Source: Clostridiales bacterium
GTDB taxonomy: Bacteria > Bacillota > Clostridia > Christensenellales > Aristaeellaceae
Length of the DNA stretch: 64,000 nt
NCBI GenBank assembly: GCA_015056145.1
Contig: SVGY01000002.1
Span: 124,001 to 188,000 of the forward strand
Reading direction: 5' to 3'
Shown here: positions 1-8,984 of the stretch, one piece after another
How positions within the stretch are numbered: the stretch's first letter is position 1
How the letters are laid out: every line of letters starts with the position of its first letter
The notes under the pieces: model-generated
What the model was told of the DNA's origin: nothing
The model's input: the letters and a program-made list of their open reading frames with translations, nothing else
Databases searched by the model: none
Position numbers and translations under genes: made by a program

Positions 1-1046
1 GACAGCGTTTCGCCCTGCTGCTCAGCAATCATCCCTGGTTCAAGGTGACCTGCCTTGCCGCCAGCGCACGCAGCGCAGGCAAGACTTACCGTGAAGCCGT
101 GGAAGGCCGCTGGGCTTTTGCCGATAAGGACATTCCCGAAAACATCGCCTCTCTGCCCGTGTATGACGCAGCAGATGTAGAAAAAGTTGCAGAGCAGGTG
201 GACTTCGTTTTCTGCGCCGTGGACATGAAAAAGGATGAGATCAAGGCGCTGGAAGAAGCCTACGCCAAGACCGAAACCCCCGTCATTTCCAACAACAGCG
301 CAAACCGTCACACCCCCGACGTGCCCATGCTGATTCCCGAAATCAACGGCGACCACGCAAAGATCATCGAGGCTCAGCGCAAGCGTCTGGGCACCAAGAC
401 CGGTTTCATCGCCGTAAAGCCCAACTGCTCCATCCAGAGCTACGTTCCCGCTCTGTGGGCCCTTCAGGAGTTCGAGCCTGAACTGGTAAATGTGTGCACC
501 TATCAGGCCATCAGCGGTGCCGGAAAGACCTTCGAGCGCTGGCCCGAAATGGTGGATAACGTCATCCCCTACATCGGCGGCGAAGACGAGAAGAGCGAGA
601 AGGAGCCCCTGAAGATCTTTGGCAAAATCGAAGGCGACGCCATCGTGGACAACACCCTGCCCAAGATCAGCGCTCAGTGCCTGCGTGTTGCCTGCTCCGA
701 CGGCCATATGGCTGCCGTGGGCGTAAAGTTTGGCAAGAAGCCCACCATGGAACAGATTCTGGACCGCTGGAACACCGCAAAGCCTGCCACCGATGGCCTG
801 GGCCTGCCCTCCAGCCCCGAAAAGTTCCTGACCTATTTTGAGGATCCTGCCCGCCCCCAGACCAAGCTGGATCGTGACAACTACGGCGGAATGGGCATTT
901 CTATCGGCCGCCTCCGGGAAGATCCCATCTTCGACTACAAGTTTGTTTGCCTGAGCCACAACACCTTGAGGGGCGCTGCCGGCGGCGGCGTGCTCAGCGC
1001 AGAATATCTGTGCAAGATGGGCTACATTCCCCACAAGAACGCCTGA
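1..1046 (+). CDS. asd: Aspartate-semialdehyde dehydrogenase, 5' end cut by window
   Basis: Makes L-aspartate 4-semialdehyde from aspartyl phosphate with NADPH, the branch point to lysine/diaminopimelate, threonine and methionine. The reading frame is open from base 3, where it already encodes QRFALLLSNHPWF, so the true start and the first glycine-rich NADP loop lie upstream of the window; the GTG at 45 is an internal valine. The active-site cysteine is in KPNCSIQS, and the C-terminal half carries SDGHMAAV and the RGAAGGGVL segment. The sequence type is that of the archaeal/fungal branch of Asd enzymes. The gene ends 19 bp before dapA and so belongs to the same transcript. About 347 codons are visible. 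Confidence 0.95.
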   Translation, partial: QRFALLLSNHPWFKVTCLAASARSAGKTYREAVEGRWAFADKDIPENIASLPVYDAADVEKVAEQVDFVFCAVDMKKDEIKALEEAYAKTETPVISNNSANRHTPDVPMLIPEINGDHAKIIEAQRKRLGTKTGFIAVKPNCSIQSYVPALWALQEFEPELVNVCTYQAISGAGKTFERWPEMVDNVIPYIGGEDEKSEKEPLKIFGKIEGDAIVDNTLPKISAQCLRVACSDGHMAAVGVKFGKKPTMEQILDRWNTAKPATDGLGLPSSPEKFLTYFEDPARPQTKLDRDNYGGMGISIGRLREDPIFDYKFVCLSHNTLRGAAGGGVLSAEYLCKMGYIPHKNA

Positions 1047-1065
1047 TTATTAGGAGGAGTTTCCC

Positions 1066-1956
1066 ATGGCAAAGCCTTTGTTCCGTGGCGCAGCGGTAGC
1101 GCTGGTCACCCCCTTTACCAATGGCAAGGTGGATTTTGAGGCACTGCGCAAACTGACCCGGATGCAGCTGGAAGCCGGTACCGCCGCCATCGTGGTATGC
1201 GGCACCACCGGCGAACCTGCTACCATGACCAAAGAGGAAAAGGTGCAGGTAATCCGTGAGGTGGTAGCCGAGGTGAACGGCAGGATTCCCGTCATCTGCG
1301 GCACTGGCAGCAACTGCACCGCCAGCGTAGTGGAAACCGAAAAGCTCTACCGGGATCTGGGCTGCGATGCTCAGCTGGTAGTGACCCCCTACTACAACAA
1401 AACCACCCAGGAGGGCCTTTACGCCCACTTTATGCACATTGCAGAAAACACGGAGCTGCCCATCATCCTCTACAACGTGCCCAGCCGCACCGCCCTTGAT
1501 CTTGGCCCCGCAACGCTGGCGCGGCTGGCTGAGTGCGACCGCTTCATCGGCCTGAAGGAAAGCAGCAATGACCTGTCCCTGGTGATGGAGAAGATGGCCG
1601 TCATCGATGGCCGCATGGCCCTGTACAGCGGCAACGATGATCTGGTCTACAACCTGCTGACCCTCAAGGGCGATGGTGTAATCTCCGTGGTAAGCAACAT
1701 CCTGCCCGGAGCTATGAACCGTATTTGCGAGAGCTTCTTCGCAGGGGATTACGAATCTTCCCTGCAGGAACAGGTACGCATTCTGCCTCTTGTACGGGCA
1801 TTGTTCAGCGAAGTGAGCCCCATTCCCGTGAAGTACGCCGTAGAGCAGCTTGGTCTTTGCTCCGGCGAAGTACGCCTGCCCCTGATCCCTGCCGGTGAAA
1901 AGACCCGGGAGATGCTGATGAAGGCCATGGCGGAGCTGGGAATGCTGAAGGCATAA
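1066..1956 (+). CDS. dapA: 4-hydroxy-tetrahydrodipicolinate synthase
   Basis: Condenses pyruvate with aspartate semialdehyde, the first committed step to diaminopimelate and lysine. At 296 residues it has the usual family length. The TIM-barrel landmarks are all present: GTTGE (46-50) for substrate binding, Tyr136 in ILYNVPSRT, Arg141, and the Schiff-base Lys164 in IGLKESS. The start is fixed by TAGGAGGAG about 9 bases upstream of the ATG. It follows asd directly and precedes dapB, a classical asd-dapA-dapB order. Confidence 0.97.
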   Translation: MAKPLFRGAAVALVTPFTNGKVDFEALRKLTRMQLEAGTAAIVVCGTTGEPATMTKEEKVQVIREVVAEVNGRIPVICGTGSNCTASVVETEKLYRDLGCDAQLVVTPYYNKTTQEGLYAHFMHIAENTELPIILYNVPSRTALDLGPATLARLAECDRFIGLKESSNDLSLVMEKMAVIDGRMALYSGNDDLVYNLLTLKGDGVISVVSNILPGAMNRICESFFAGDYESSLQEQVRILPLVRALFSEVSPIPVKYAVEQLGLCSGEVRLPLIPAGEKTREMLMKAMAELGMLKA

Positions 1957-1976
1957 GCGTCCCCTTTATTGCAAAC

Positions 1977-2013
1977 AAAGCCGCCTGCCTGCGCAGACGG
2001 CTTTCCCTTTTCC
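1977..2013 (+). terminator. Hairpin between dapA and dapB
   Basis: AAAGCCGCCTGC and GCAGACGGCTTT can pair over 12 positions with one mismatch around a CTGC loop, followed by CCCTTTTCC. The T-tract is weak, so partial termination or transcript processing between dapA and dapB is more likely than a full stop. dapB has no obvious promoter of its own downstream of it. Confidence 0.55.
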
Positions 2014-2041
2014 AACCCACATATTCGAGGAGGATACATAA

Positions 2042-2803
2042 ATGAAACTGATTCTTGGCGGCGCTATGGGCCGCATGGGCCGTGAGGTGGCCCTGGCCGC
2101 AAAGGATGCCGGCATGGAGATCGCCTGCGGTGTAGATGTGGCTTACTCCGGCCAGAATTTCGATTTTCCCGTAGTGACTGATTTTGACAAGGTAACGGAA
2201 ACGGCCGATGTATTGGTGGACTTTTCCCGTCCTTCCGGCCTGATGGAGTTGCTTGCGCTGGCAAAGCGCAACAAAATGCCCGCCGTGCTTTGCGCCACCG
2301 GTTACACCGAGGAAGAGCTGGAGGAAATCCGCAAGGCTTCCCTGGAGATCGCCGTGTTCCGCAGCGCCAACATGAGCCTTGGCGTAAACCTGCTGCGCAG
2401 GCTGTGCTCCATCGCCGCCCGCACCCTCGGAGAAGATTTTGATATTGAGATCATCGAGCGGCATCACCGCATGAAGGCCGACGCACCCAGCGGCACCGCC
2501 CTTATGCTCTACGATGCAGTAGAAAAAGAAACAGGCTCCCTGAAGGAGCCCATTTATGGCCGCAACGGCCGCACCGCCCAGCGCAAGCCCAGCGAAATCG
2601 GCCTGCATGCCGTCCGTGGCGGAACCGTTACCGGCGAGCATGAAGTATGCTTTTATGGGGAAGGCGAAGAGGTGATCCTGAGCCACCGTGCAGAAAACCG
2701 CAGCCTGTTTGCCCGTGGCGCCGTGAAGGCCGCCCGTTTCCTCAAGGACAAGCCCGCCGGCATGTACGACATGCAGGACGTGCTGGACGAGCTTCTTTCC
2801 TGA
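2042..2803 (+). CDS. dapB: 4-hydroxy-tetrahydrodipicolinate reductase
   Basis: Reduces the DapA product with NAD(P)H in the lysine/diaminopimelate pathway. The 253 residues match the family. The N-terminal Rossmann loop GGAMGRMG is at 6-13. The signature ERHHRMKADAPSGTA carries the catalytic His141-His142 and Lys145, with the DAPSGT substrate loop at 147-152. GAGGAGG stands 9 bases before the ATG. It converges with the leftward XRE gene, leaving about 20 bp between the two stop codons. Confidence 0.97.
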   Translation: MKLILGGAMGRMGREVALAAKDAGMEIACGVDVAYSGQNFDFPVVTDFDKVTETADVLVDFSRPSGLMELLALAKRNKMPAVLCATGYTEEELEEIRKASLEIAVFRSANMSLGVNLLRRLCSIAARTLGEDFDIEIIERHHRMKADAPSGTALMLYDAVEKETGSLKEPIYGRNGRTAQRKPSEIGLHAVRGGTVTGEHEVCFYGEGEEVILSHRAENRSLFARGAVKAARFLKDKPAGMYDMQDVLDELLS

Positions 2804-2824
2804 GGTTTTCTGCCAAGGGGAAGA

Positions 2825-3154
2825 TCAGTCTCCCTGCCAGCCATCCAGCGACAGCTTCATTTCATCCAGCAGGGTGCTCAGGCGCTTGCGCTGGCTCACC
2901 GTCAGCTCCGATTTTGTTTCGGAGCTGACGTTTTTCAGGCTGGCTGCAAACAGATAGTTCAGCCCCACGCCAAGCTCGTTGGCTATGGAAACAATGGTTT
3001 CAAGGCTGGCTTTCCTTTCGCCCCGCTCAATGAGGCCAAGGAAGGACAGGCTCACACCCGACCGTTCTGAAAGCTCCTTCTGGGTCAGTTTCATTTTTTT
3101 GCGAAGCTGCATAATGCGCTGTCCCAAATCCACATAATCGACGACATTTTCCAT
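2825..3154 (-). CDS. XRE-family transcriptional regulator
   Basis: A 109-residue DNA-binding protein. Residues about 11-66 form a Cro/C1-type helix-turn-helix (LGQRIMQLRKKMKLTQKEL, then SERSGVSLSFLGLIERG), followed by a charged tail. An upstream in-frame ATG at 3161-3163 sits directly on the AAAGG Shine-Dalgarno, whereas the ATG at 3154 has it 9 bases away, so the later start is chosen. It lies downstream of degV in the same direction but beyond a terminator, so it is probably transcribed on its own. No target is evident. Confidence 0.85.
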   Translation of the reverse strand: MENVVDYVDLGQRIMQLRKKMKLTQKELSERSGVSLSFLGLIERGERKASLETIVSIANELGVGLNYLFAASLKNVSSETKSELTVSQRKRLSTLLDEMKLSLDGWQGD

Positions 3155-3171
3155 GATGATCATCCTTTCTG

Positions 3172-3201
3172 ATCATGCCTGCTGGTTTATGGGGGTTGCA
3201 A
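3172..3201 (-). promoter_or_regulatory. Candidate promoter for the XRE gene
   Basis: On the minus strand TTGCAA is separated by 18 bp from CATGAT, ending about 20 bp before the chosen start. The -10 match is imperfect. Confidence 0.35.
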
Positions 3202-3214
3202 AAACGAAACACGC

Positions 3215-3250
3215 AAAAGCCGTTCCGTCCGCTGAGGGCGAAACGGCTTT
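3215..3250 (-). terminator. Terminator of degV
   Basis: On the minus strand AAAGCCGTTTCG pairs with CGGAACGGCTTT (one mismatch), followed by TTGCG. It begins 10 bp after the degV stop codon. Confidence 0.7.
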
Positions 3251-3259
3251 GATTGTTTA

Positions 3260-4141
3260 TCAATAGGGGCGTTCCTTGCCAAAGAAGCATACAGCTACGG
3301 TGCCGGGGCCGCAGTGTGCGCCGATGACCGGGCCCACATATTCCACGGCGATGTTCTCCAGGCCGGGAATGCGTTCCTTCAGCAGTTTTTCAAGGCGGGC
3401 CGCATCCTCGGGGGCGTCGGCGTGGATAATGGTCACATCCGCATTGGCGGGATCATCGATATTTTCGGCAGCCTTGTCTGCAAGGGTGCGCAGGGCACGC
3501 TTGCGGCCCTGTACCTTCTCAATGGCGTTGAGCTTGCCGTCCTTGCCCTCGGTGATGATGGGCTTCAGATCCAGCATGGTGCCAAAGGCAGCAGCCAGAG
3601 CGCTGATGCGACCGCCACGGCGCAGGTAAACCAGATCATCCACGGTAAAGAAAGCCTGAGCCTTGCTCTTGTTCTCTTCCAGCCACTGGGCCACTTCCTC
3701 CATGGGCTTGCCTTCCCGGTAGAGGGCATGGGACTTGAGGATCAGGATGCTCTGAGGAATGGAGATGGCCAGGGTATCCACCACGATCATCTTGCGCTCG
3801 GGATATTTTTCCAGCAGTTCCTCCCGGGCGGCATAGATATTGTTGATGGTGCCAGAAAGTTGGCTGGAAAAGGCCACGAAAAGGATATCCTTGCCGGCCT
3901 CAAAAACGGGCTCGAAGTATTCCAAATACACTGCCGTGGGCAAAAGGGAGGTAACGGGCGTTGCGCCGTTCCTCATATTATCGAAAAATTCCTTCTGCTT
4001 GCCTTCCCGGCCCAGATCGTCCAGGTACTCCTTTCCGTCGATGATGTAGGGCATATAGACCATCTGCATGTCCAGTTCATCCACATAGCGGTAAGGGAGA
4101 TCCGAGTCGGAGTCCGTAAAGAATACATAATTCTGTTCCAT
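3260..4141 (-). CDS. DegV family fatty-acid-binding protein
   Basis: DegV (FakB-type) proteins bind a long-chain fatty acid and, in FakA/FakB systems, present it for phosphorylation. The 293 residues show the family landmarks: TDSDSDLP near the N-terminus, the TS pair in TPVTSLLP, the ligand-contact segment FSSQLSGT, LRRGGRIS, and the C-terminal GPVIGAHCGPGTVAV. No fakA-like kinase is adjacent, so the partner must be elsewhere. AAGGAGG lies 7 bases before the ATG, and the gene has its own promoter and terminator. Confidence 0.9.
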   Translation of the reverse strand: MEQNYVFFTDSDSDLPYRYVDELDMQMVYMPYIIDGKEYLDDLGREGKQKEFFDNMRNGATPVTSLLPTAVYLEYFEPVFEAGKDILFVAFSSQLSGTINNIYAAREELLEKYPERKMIVVDTLAISIPQSILILKSHALYREGKPMEEVAQWLEENKSKAQAFFTVDDLVYLRRGGRISALAAAFGTMLDLKPIITEGKDGKLNAIEKVQGRKRALRTLADKAAENIDDPANADVTIIHADAPEDAARLEKLLKERIPGLENIAVEYVGPVIGAHCGPGTVAVCFFGKERPY

Positions 4142-4198
4142 GGGGTTGCCTCCTTATTGTCGGCCAATCAGCCGAAATGAAAAAATATGATATGTTTT

Positions 4199-4227
4199 AT
4201 TGTAACGGATAATTGCCCTTTTGGCAA
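4199..4227 (-). promoter_or_regulatory. Promoter of degV
   Basis: Minus strand TTGCCA, 17-bp spacer, TACAAT. The spacer length is ideal and the -10 ends about 58 bp before the degV start. Confidence 0.7.
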
Positions 4228-4238
4228 GCAATGGTTTT

Positions 4239-6470
4239 TCAGAGGCTTGCGGCGGACAGGAGTCTTTCCTTGAGGGTGGTGTAGCGCTTGGCAACGTGGT
4301 CGTTCATGGTCATCTGCCGGACCACTTCCTCTCTTCCCACCAGCACCACCAGCCGCTTGGCACGGGTCAGGGCGGTATAAAGCAGGTTGCGGGCCATCAG
4401 CATGGGCGGCCCGCCCACCACGGGGATCACTACCACGGGAAACTCGCTGCCCTGGCTTTTGTGCACCGTGAGGGCATAGGCAAGATCCAGTGAATCCAGC
4501 TGTTGCTTTTGATAGTTCACCAGCCGGTCATCGTCAAAAACCACGGTCATCATGTGTTCTGCCGGGTCAATGTGCTGGATGTAGCCCACATCACCATTGA
4601 ACACCCCTGTGCCCTCCTCGGTGCCATAGGGCGTATAACGGGTATATTCCAGCTGATAATCGTTCTTGGTCTGGATGACCTTATCCCCCACCCGGAACTC
4701 CGTATCGCCGTGGACGATGGAATCCAGCCCCGGCCTGTCCGGATTGAGGGCATCCTGCAAAATTCGGTTGAGGTTCACTGCGCCGCAATCCCCCTTCTTG
4801 GTGGGGGTCAGCACCTGAATGCAGCGTGTGGCCTGCATCTGCCATTCATCCTTGGGGAAACCCAAATACTTTGGCAGACGGGTTTGCAAAAGCTGGGCGA
4901 TGGTCTGGGCAGCCTCCGATTGCAGCGTGCGCTCCACATAGAAAAAATCCGTATCCTTGGAGCGGAGCACAGGCATTTCGCCATGGTTGATGGCGTGGGC
5001 ATTGAGCACGATCATGCTGCTCTCGTCCTGGCGGAAGATATCCGTCAGCCTGACCGAAGGAATCACATCGCTGTCCAGAATATCCCGCAGTACATTGCCT
5101 GCACCCACGCTGGGCAGCTGATCCGCATCCCCCACAAGAATGACCCGTGTGCCGGGCAGCACAGCCCGCATCAGGCCCCGCATCAATGTGGCATCCACCA
5201 TACTCATTTCGTCCACGATGAGGCAGTCGCATTCCAGGGGATACTCCTCGCTGCGGGCAAAGAGGCCCGAATCGCCGCCGTATTCCAGCAGGCGGTGAAT
5301 GGTCTTTGCCTCGCCGCCGGTGGCCTCGCTCATGCGCTTGGCAGCACGCCCTGTGGGGGCGCAGAGCAGGATTTCGTTATCGTCGCTGAGAAGGGAAAGA
5401 ATGCAGCGGATAATGGTTGTTTTGCCGGTGCCAGGGCCGCCGGTGATCACCAGCACGCCTTCCTCCACAGCACCACGGATGGCTTTGCGCTGGTTTTCGC
5501 TGAACTTGACGCCGTTTTCCACTTCATACTGGGCAATACGTTCATCCAGACCGCCGATGCGCTTGTAAGGTCTTGCGTGCATCAGCCGCATAAGCCGCAG
5601 GGCGATCTCCTGCTCGGCCATGAAAAAGAAGGGCAGGCACAGCGCATCGTCGCAATCCGCAAAGCGGAAACCGATGATCATCTTCTGCATCATAGCCTCG
5701 GTGATCTGCCGCTCCACCAGTTCGTCCTGGCAGTGCAGCATGGCGGCCGCCTTGCTCATGAGCAGTTCTTTGGGCAAATAGGTGTGCCCTGCGCTGCCGG
5801 CTGCCTCGTTGAGCAGGTAAAACAGCGCTGCCCGGATGCGGAACTCGCTCTGAGGATCCATGCCCATGCTCAGGGCAATGCGGTCGGCAGTGAGGAAGCC
5901 AACACCCTCGATATCCGTCACCATACGGTATGGATTTTCCCGGATCAGCTCCACGGTATTCTCGCCGTAGTATTTGGCAATACGCATGCTCAGGCTGGGG
6001 CTGAGGCCATAGTTCTGCAAAAACACCATGACCCGGCGCATGCCCATTTGCTGGGTGTAGCTTTCGATGATCATTTCTGCCCGCTTTTTGCCGATGCCGC
6101 TGATTTCTGTAAGGCGGTAAGGCTGCTCATCCAGAATGGTGAGGGCTTCCTCGCCGAAATGGTTCACAATCAGCTTGGCGGTAGCAGGGCCGATGCCCCG
6201 GATCAGGCCGGAGCCAAGATATTTTTCTATGGCGGATTTGCCCGTGGGCGGGGTAATGGTGCACTTCCGTGCGCTGAACTGCATGCCATAGGTAGGATGC
6301 TCCGTCCAATTGCCTTCAAAGGTGACGTTTTCGCCGGGACTCAGCTCCGGCATCTGGCCCACGATGGTGTGGGTGGTACGCCCCACGTTGGCCCGGAGTA
6401 CGGTATAGCCGTTTTCATCGTTGCGAAAAGTGGTATCCTGCACGATGGCAACAAGGGTTTCCAGTTCCAT
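4239..6470 (-). CDS. recD2: RecD2-type SF1 DNA helicase
   Basis: A 743-residue 5'-3' DNA helicase of the stand-alone RecD2 class found in bacteria without RecBC partnership. The order is an N-terminal OB-like domain (about 1-75), helix-hairpin-helix repeats (RGIGPATAK, ISGIGKKRA, about 85-190), then the motor. Walker A GGPGTGKT is at 344-351, motif II LIVDEMS near 417-423, motif III GDADQLPSVGAG, and motif VI VHKSQGSEFP near the C-terminus. The ATG has GGAGGTGAG upstream. It is the last gene of the mnmG block and no recB or recC is visible. Confidence 0.95.
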   Translation of the reverse strand: MELETLVAIVQDTTFRNDENGYTVLRANVGRTTHTIVGQMPELSPGENVTFEGNWTEHPTYGMQFSARKCTITPPTGKSAIEKYLGSGLIRGIGPATAKLIVNHFGEEALTILDEQPYRLTEISGIGKKRAEMIIESYTQQMGMRRVMVFLQNYGLSPSLSMRIAKYYGENTVELIRENPYRMVTDIEGVGFLTADRIALSMGMDPQSEFRIRAALFYLLNEAAGSAGHTYLPKELLMSKAAAMLHCQDELVERQITEAMMQKMIIGFRFADCDDALCLPFFFMAEQEIALRLMRLMHARPYKRIGGLDERIAQYEVENGVKFSENQRKAIRGAVEEGVLVITGGPGTGKTTIIRCILSLLSDDNEILLCAPTGRAAKRMSEATGGEAKTIHRLLEYGGDSGLFARSEEYPLECDCLIVDEMSMVDATLMRGLMRAVLPGTRVILVGDADQLPSVGAGNVLRDILDSDVIPSVRLTDIFRQDESSMIVLNAHAINHGEMPVLRSKDTDFFYVERTLQSEAAQTIAQLLQTRLPKYLGFPKDEWQMQATRCIQVLTPTKKGDCGAVNLNRILQDALNPDRPGLDSIVHGDTEFRVGDKVIQTKNDYQLEYTRYTPYGTEEGTGVFNGDVGYIQHIDPAEHMMTVVFDDDRLVNYQKQQLDSLDLAYALTVHKSQGSEFPVVVIPVVGGPPMLMARNLLYTALTRAKRLVVLVGREEVVRQMTMNDHVAKRYTTLKERLLSAASL

Positions 6471-6510
6471 GGGGACTCACCTCCTGCGGGCATTCTTTAA
6501 GCATACGGTT

Positions 6511-7074
6511 TCAGACAAAAGCGGAAAGCTTCCGGTTCAGCTTGCGGTAGATCATCTCACGCATCCATACTTCCTCGGGAAGGGTTTCTGCTTCCTCCAG
6601 GGTAAACCAGCGAAGGCCGCTGTTTTCTTCCTCGTTTACAGTCAGCGGCTCTCTGTCATCTGCCTCAAGCAGATAGGTAACGTTCATGTGAATATGGGAA
6701 GAGACATATGCGCCACGCTTCCAGTGGCCCTCCACATGCAGCGCCTCTACGGAATAGATTTTCTCACTGAGGGGCCGCACATTGCCAAGGCCGCTTTCTT
6801 CCTGCACTTCCCTTACAGCGGTTTGGAGCAGATCCCTTTCGCCGTCTGCATGGCCGCCCAGCCAGGACCAGCTGTTGTAGATCTTGTGATAGCACATCAG
6901 CACCCTGTCCCGGGATGGGTTCACCACCCAGGCCGAAGCCGTCATATGAATAAGCGGATTTTCTCTGGTAAAAAGGTTTTGCTCCGTTTTCAGGCAACGA
7001 CGCAGTAAGGAGAGATCCGTCACCTCCTGCTGACACTCCGGCTCGAAAGCCTCCAGCTGTTTCAGAAAATCCAT
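6511..7074 (-). CDS. Nudix hydrolase
   Basis: A 187-residue protein with a Nudix box around residues 73-95 ending in REVQEESG, so it probably hydrolyses a nucleoside diphosphate linked to another group. One feature is odd. The first conserved glutamate of GX5EX7REUXEEXG is shifted by one residue (GER where GxE is expected). The ATG at 7074 is preferred because it follows the mnmG stop codon by 8 bp; an earlier in-frame start at 7119 would overlap mnmG by 37 bp. The substrate cannot be told from sequence. Confidence 0.85.
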   Translation of the reverse strand: MDFLKQLEAFEPECQQEVTDLSLLRRCLKTEQNLFTRENPLIHMTASAWVVNPSRDRVLMCYHKIYNSWSWLGGHADGERDLLQTAVREVQEESGLGNVRPLSEKIYSVEALHVEGHWKRGAYVSSHIHMNVTYLLEADDREPLTVNEEENSGLRWFTLEEAETLPEEVWMREMIYRKLNRKLSAFV

Positions 7075-7082
7075 ACTCTTTT

Positions 7083-8984
7083 TCAGCCCTTCTGCGTTTC
7101 CCGCCAGCGCTTGAGCCATACCATCAGCACTGCCACATCCGCAGGATTCACCCCGGGAATGCGCCCTGCCTGGCTCAGGCTGCGGGGAGCGGCGGCGGTC
7201 AGTTTCTGCCTCGCTTCAATACGCAGGCTTTCCACCTGGGAAAAATCCATGTTCTCGGGGAAAAGCCAGTCCTCCATGGCCCGGGCACGCTGGATCTGTG
7301 CCTGCTGCTTTTTGAGATAACCCTCGTATTTTACGCTGAGTTCAGCCTCCACACGGGCATCACCGTCATAGTCCATCAGTTCGGGATGAAGCTGGGCGAG
7401 GCTTTCCAGCGTGATGGCCGGGCGGCGCAGCAGTTCCTCTGCGCTGAGGGTGGCAGCCACCACCGGCTGATGATTTTCCTCAAGCCAACGATCCCTTTCC
7501 GGAGAAGCGAAAAGCTTGGTTTGTTTCATTTTTTCCAGCAGAGATGAGGTTTGCTGCCGTTTGCGCTCTACCAGCGCCATGCGCCGGTCGTCTGCAAGTC
7601 CCCGGGCGTGGCTGAGATGGGTCAGGCGGAGATCCGCATTATCCTGCCGGAGAGTAAGCCGATACTCGGAGCGGCTGGTCATCATGCGGTAGGGTTCATC
7701 GGTGCCTTTCACCACAAGATCATCCACCATAACGCCCAGGTAGCCCATATCCCGGGTAATGATGAGCGGCTCCTTTTCCTGAAGCCAGCAGGCGGCGTTG
7801 ATGCCTGCCAGGAGGCCCTGGGCAGCGGCCTCCTCGTAGCCGGAGGTACCGTTGATCTGCCCGGCAAAATACAGACCCGGAATGCGGCGGGAGCAAAGGG
7901 TCATATCCAGCTCCCGGCTATCGATGCAGTCATACTCAATGGCATAGGCAAGGCGCACCAGCACAGCCCGCTCCAGGCCGGGAATGGTGCGGTACATCTT
8001 CCACTGCACAAAGTCCGGCAGGGAGGAGCTCATGCCCTGCACATACCATTCGGGGGTATCCAGTCCTTCGGGTTCGATAAACAGCTGGTGGCGGTCCTTA
8101 TCCGCAAAGCGGCGGATCTTATCCTCGATACTGGGGCAGTACCGGGCGCCGGTGCCCTTGATCTCTCCCCTGACCATGGGGCTCAGATGGAGGTTCTCCC
8201 GGATGATGCGGTGGGTTTCCTCGTTGGTATAGGTGAGGTAGCACATGGCCCGGTTTTCCATAGGGAAGGTAACGCCGATATCCTCCTGCCTTGCCTGGGT
8301 CAGGAAAGAAAAGGGGATAATGGGGTCGTCACCGGGCTGGGGTTCCATCTTGTCAAAATCAATGGAGCGTGCATCCACCCGGGCAGGAGTACCGGTTTTA
8401 AAGCGGCGCAGCTCAAAGCCCAGGTCCACAAGGCTCTGGCTGAGACCCTCCGCCCGGAGCAATCCCTGAGGGCCGCTGTCCTTGGAATACTGGCCGATGA
8501 TGATGCGGCTTTTGAGATACACGCCGCTGCAAATAACAATGGCCTTGCAAGGGATGGTTTCCCCGGTCATGGTAACGATACCGGACACCTGCCCGTTTTG
8601 GGTGAGGATCTCCATCACCTCGCCCTGGCGCACCGTCAGATTGGGCGTGGAAAAAAGAACGCCCAGCATGTCCTCATGGTAGCGCCGCTTGTCCGCCTGG
8701 GCACGCAGGCTGTGCACCGCCGGGCCCTTGCCCCGGTTCAGCATCCTGGACTGCAGGAAGGTACGGTCTATGCAAAGACCCATCTGCCCGCCAAGGGCAT
8801 CCACCTCCCGTACCAGATGGCCCTTGCCTGTACCGCCGATGGCGGGATTGCAGGGCATCAGGGCAACAGAGCCGATATCCAGGGTCATCAGCAAAGTGGA
8901 TACGCCCATACGGGCGGCGGCAAGAGCTGCCTCGCAGCCTGCATGCCCCGCTCCGATTACAATAAGAGAAAAGCTTTCTGCCAT
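7083..8984 (-). CDS. mnmG: tRNA uridine-5-carboxymethylaminomethyl modification enzyme MnmG
   Basis: The FAD protein of the MnmE-MnmG pair that modifies the wobble uridine of certain tRNAs. At 633 residues it is full length. The dinucleotide loop [10 protein letters not shown] is at 11-20, [14 protein letters not shown] and DALGGQMG follow, and [15 protein letters not shown] lies in the second half. The C-terminal alpha-helical domain ends in [13 protein letters not shown]. Its ATG overlaps the stop of the upstream vanY-type gene by one base (TGATG), indicating translational coupling. No mnmE is within the window. Confidence 0.97.
   Translation of the reverse strand: MAESFSLIVIGAGHAGCEAALAAARMGVSTLLMTLDIGSVALMPCNPAIGGTGKGHLVREVDALGGQMGLCIDRTFLQSRMLNRGKGPAVHSLRAQADKRRYHEDMLGVLFSTPNLTVRQGEVMEILTQNGQVSGIVTMTGETIPCKAIVICSGVYLKSRIIIGQYSKDSGPQGLLRAEGLSQSLVDLGFELRRFKTGTPARVDARSIDFDKMEPQPGDDPIIPFSFLTQARQEDIGVTFPMENRAMCYLTYTNEETHRIIRENLHLSPMVRGEIKGTGARYCPSIEDKIRRFADKDRHQLFIEPEGLDTPEWYVQGMSSSLPDFVQWKMYRTIPGLERAVLVRLAYAIEYDCIDSRELDMTLCSRRIPGLYFAGQINGTSGYEEAAAQGLLAGINAACWLQEKEPLIITRDMGYLGVMVDDLVVKGTDEPYRMMTSRSEYRLTLRQDNADLRLTHLSHARGLADDRRMALVERKRQQTSSLLEKMKQTKLFASPERDRWLEENHQPVVAATLSAEELLRRPAITLESLAQLHPELMDYDGDARVEAELSVKYEGYLKKQQAQIQRARAMEDWLFPENMDFSQVESLRIEARQKLTAAAPRSLSQAGRIPGVNPADVAVLMVWLKRWRETQKG

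Noticed and set aside
4503..6500. Rightward 665-codon open frame
   Set aside because: It lies opposite recD2 in full, lacks a ribosome binding site and family similarity, and is explained by GC-rich codon bias of the true gene.
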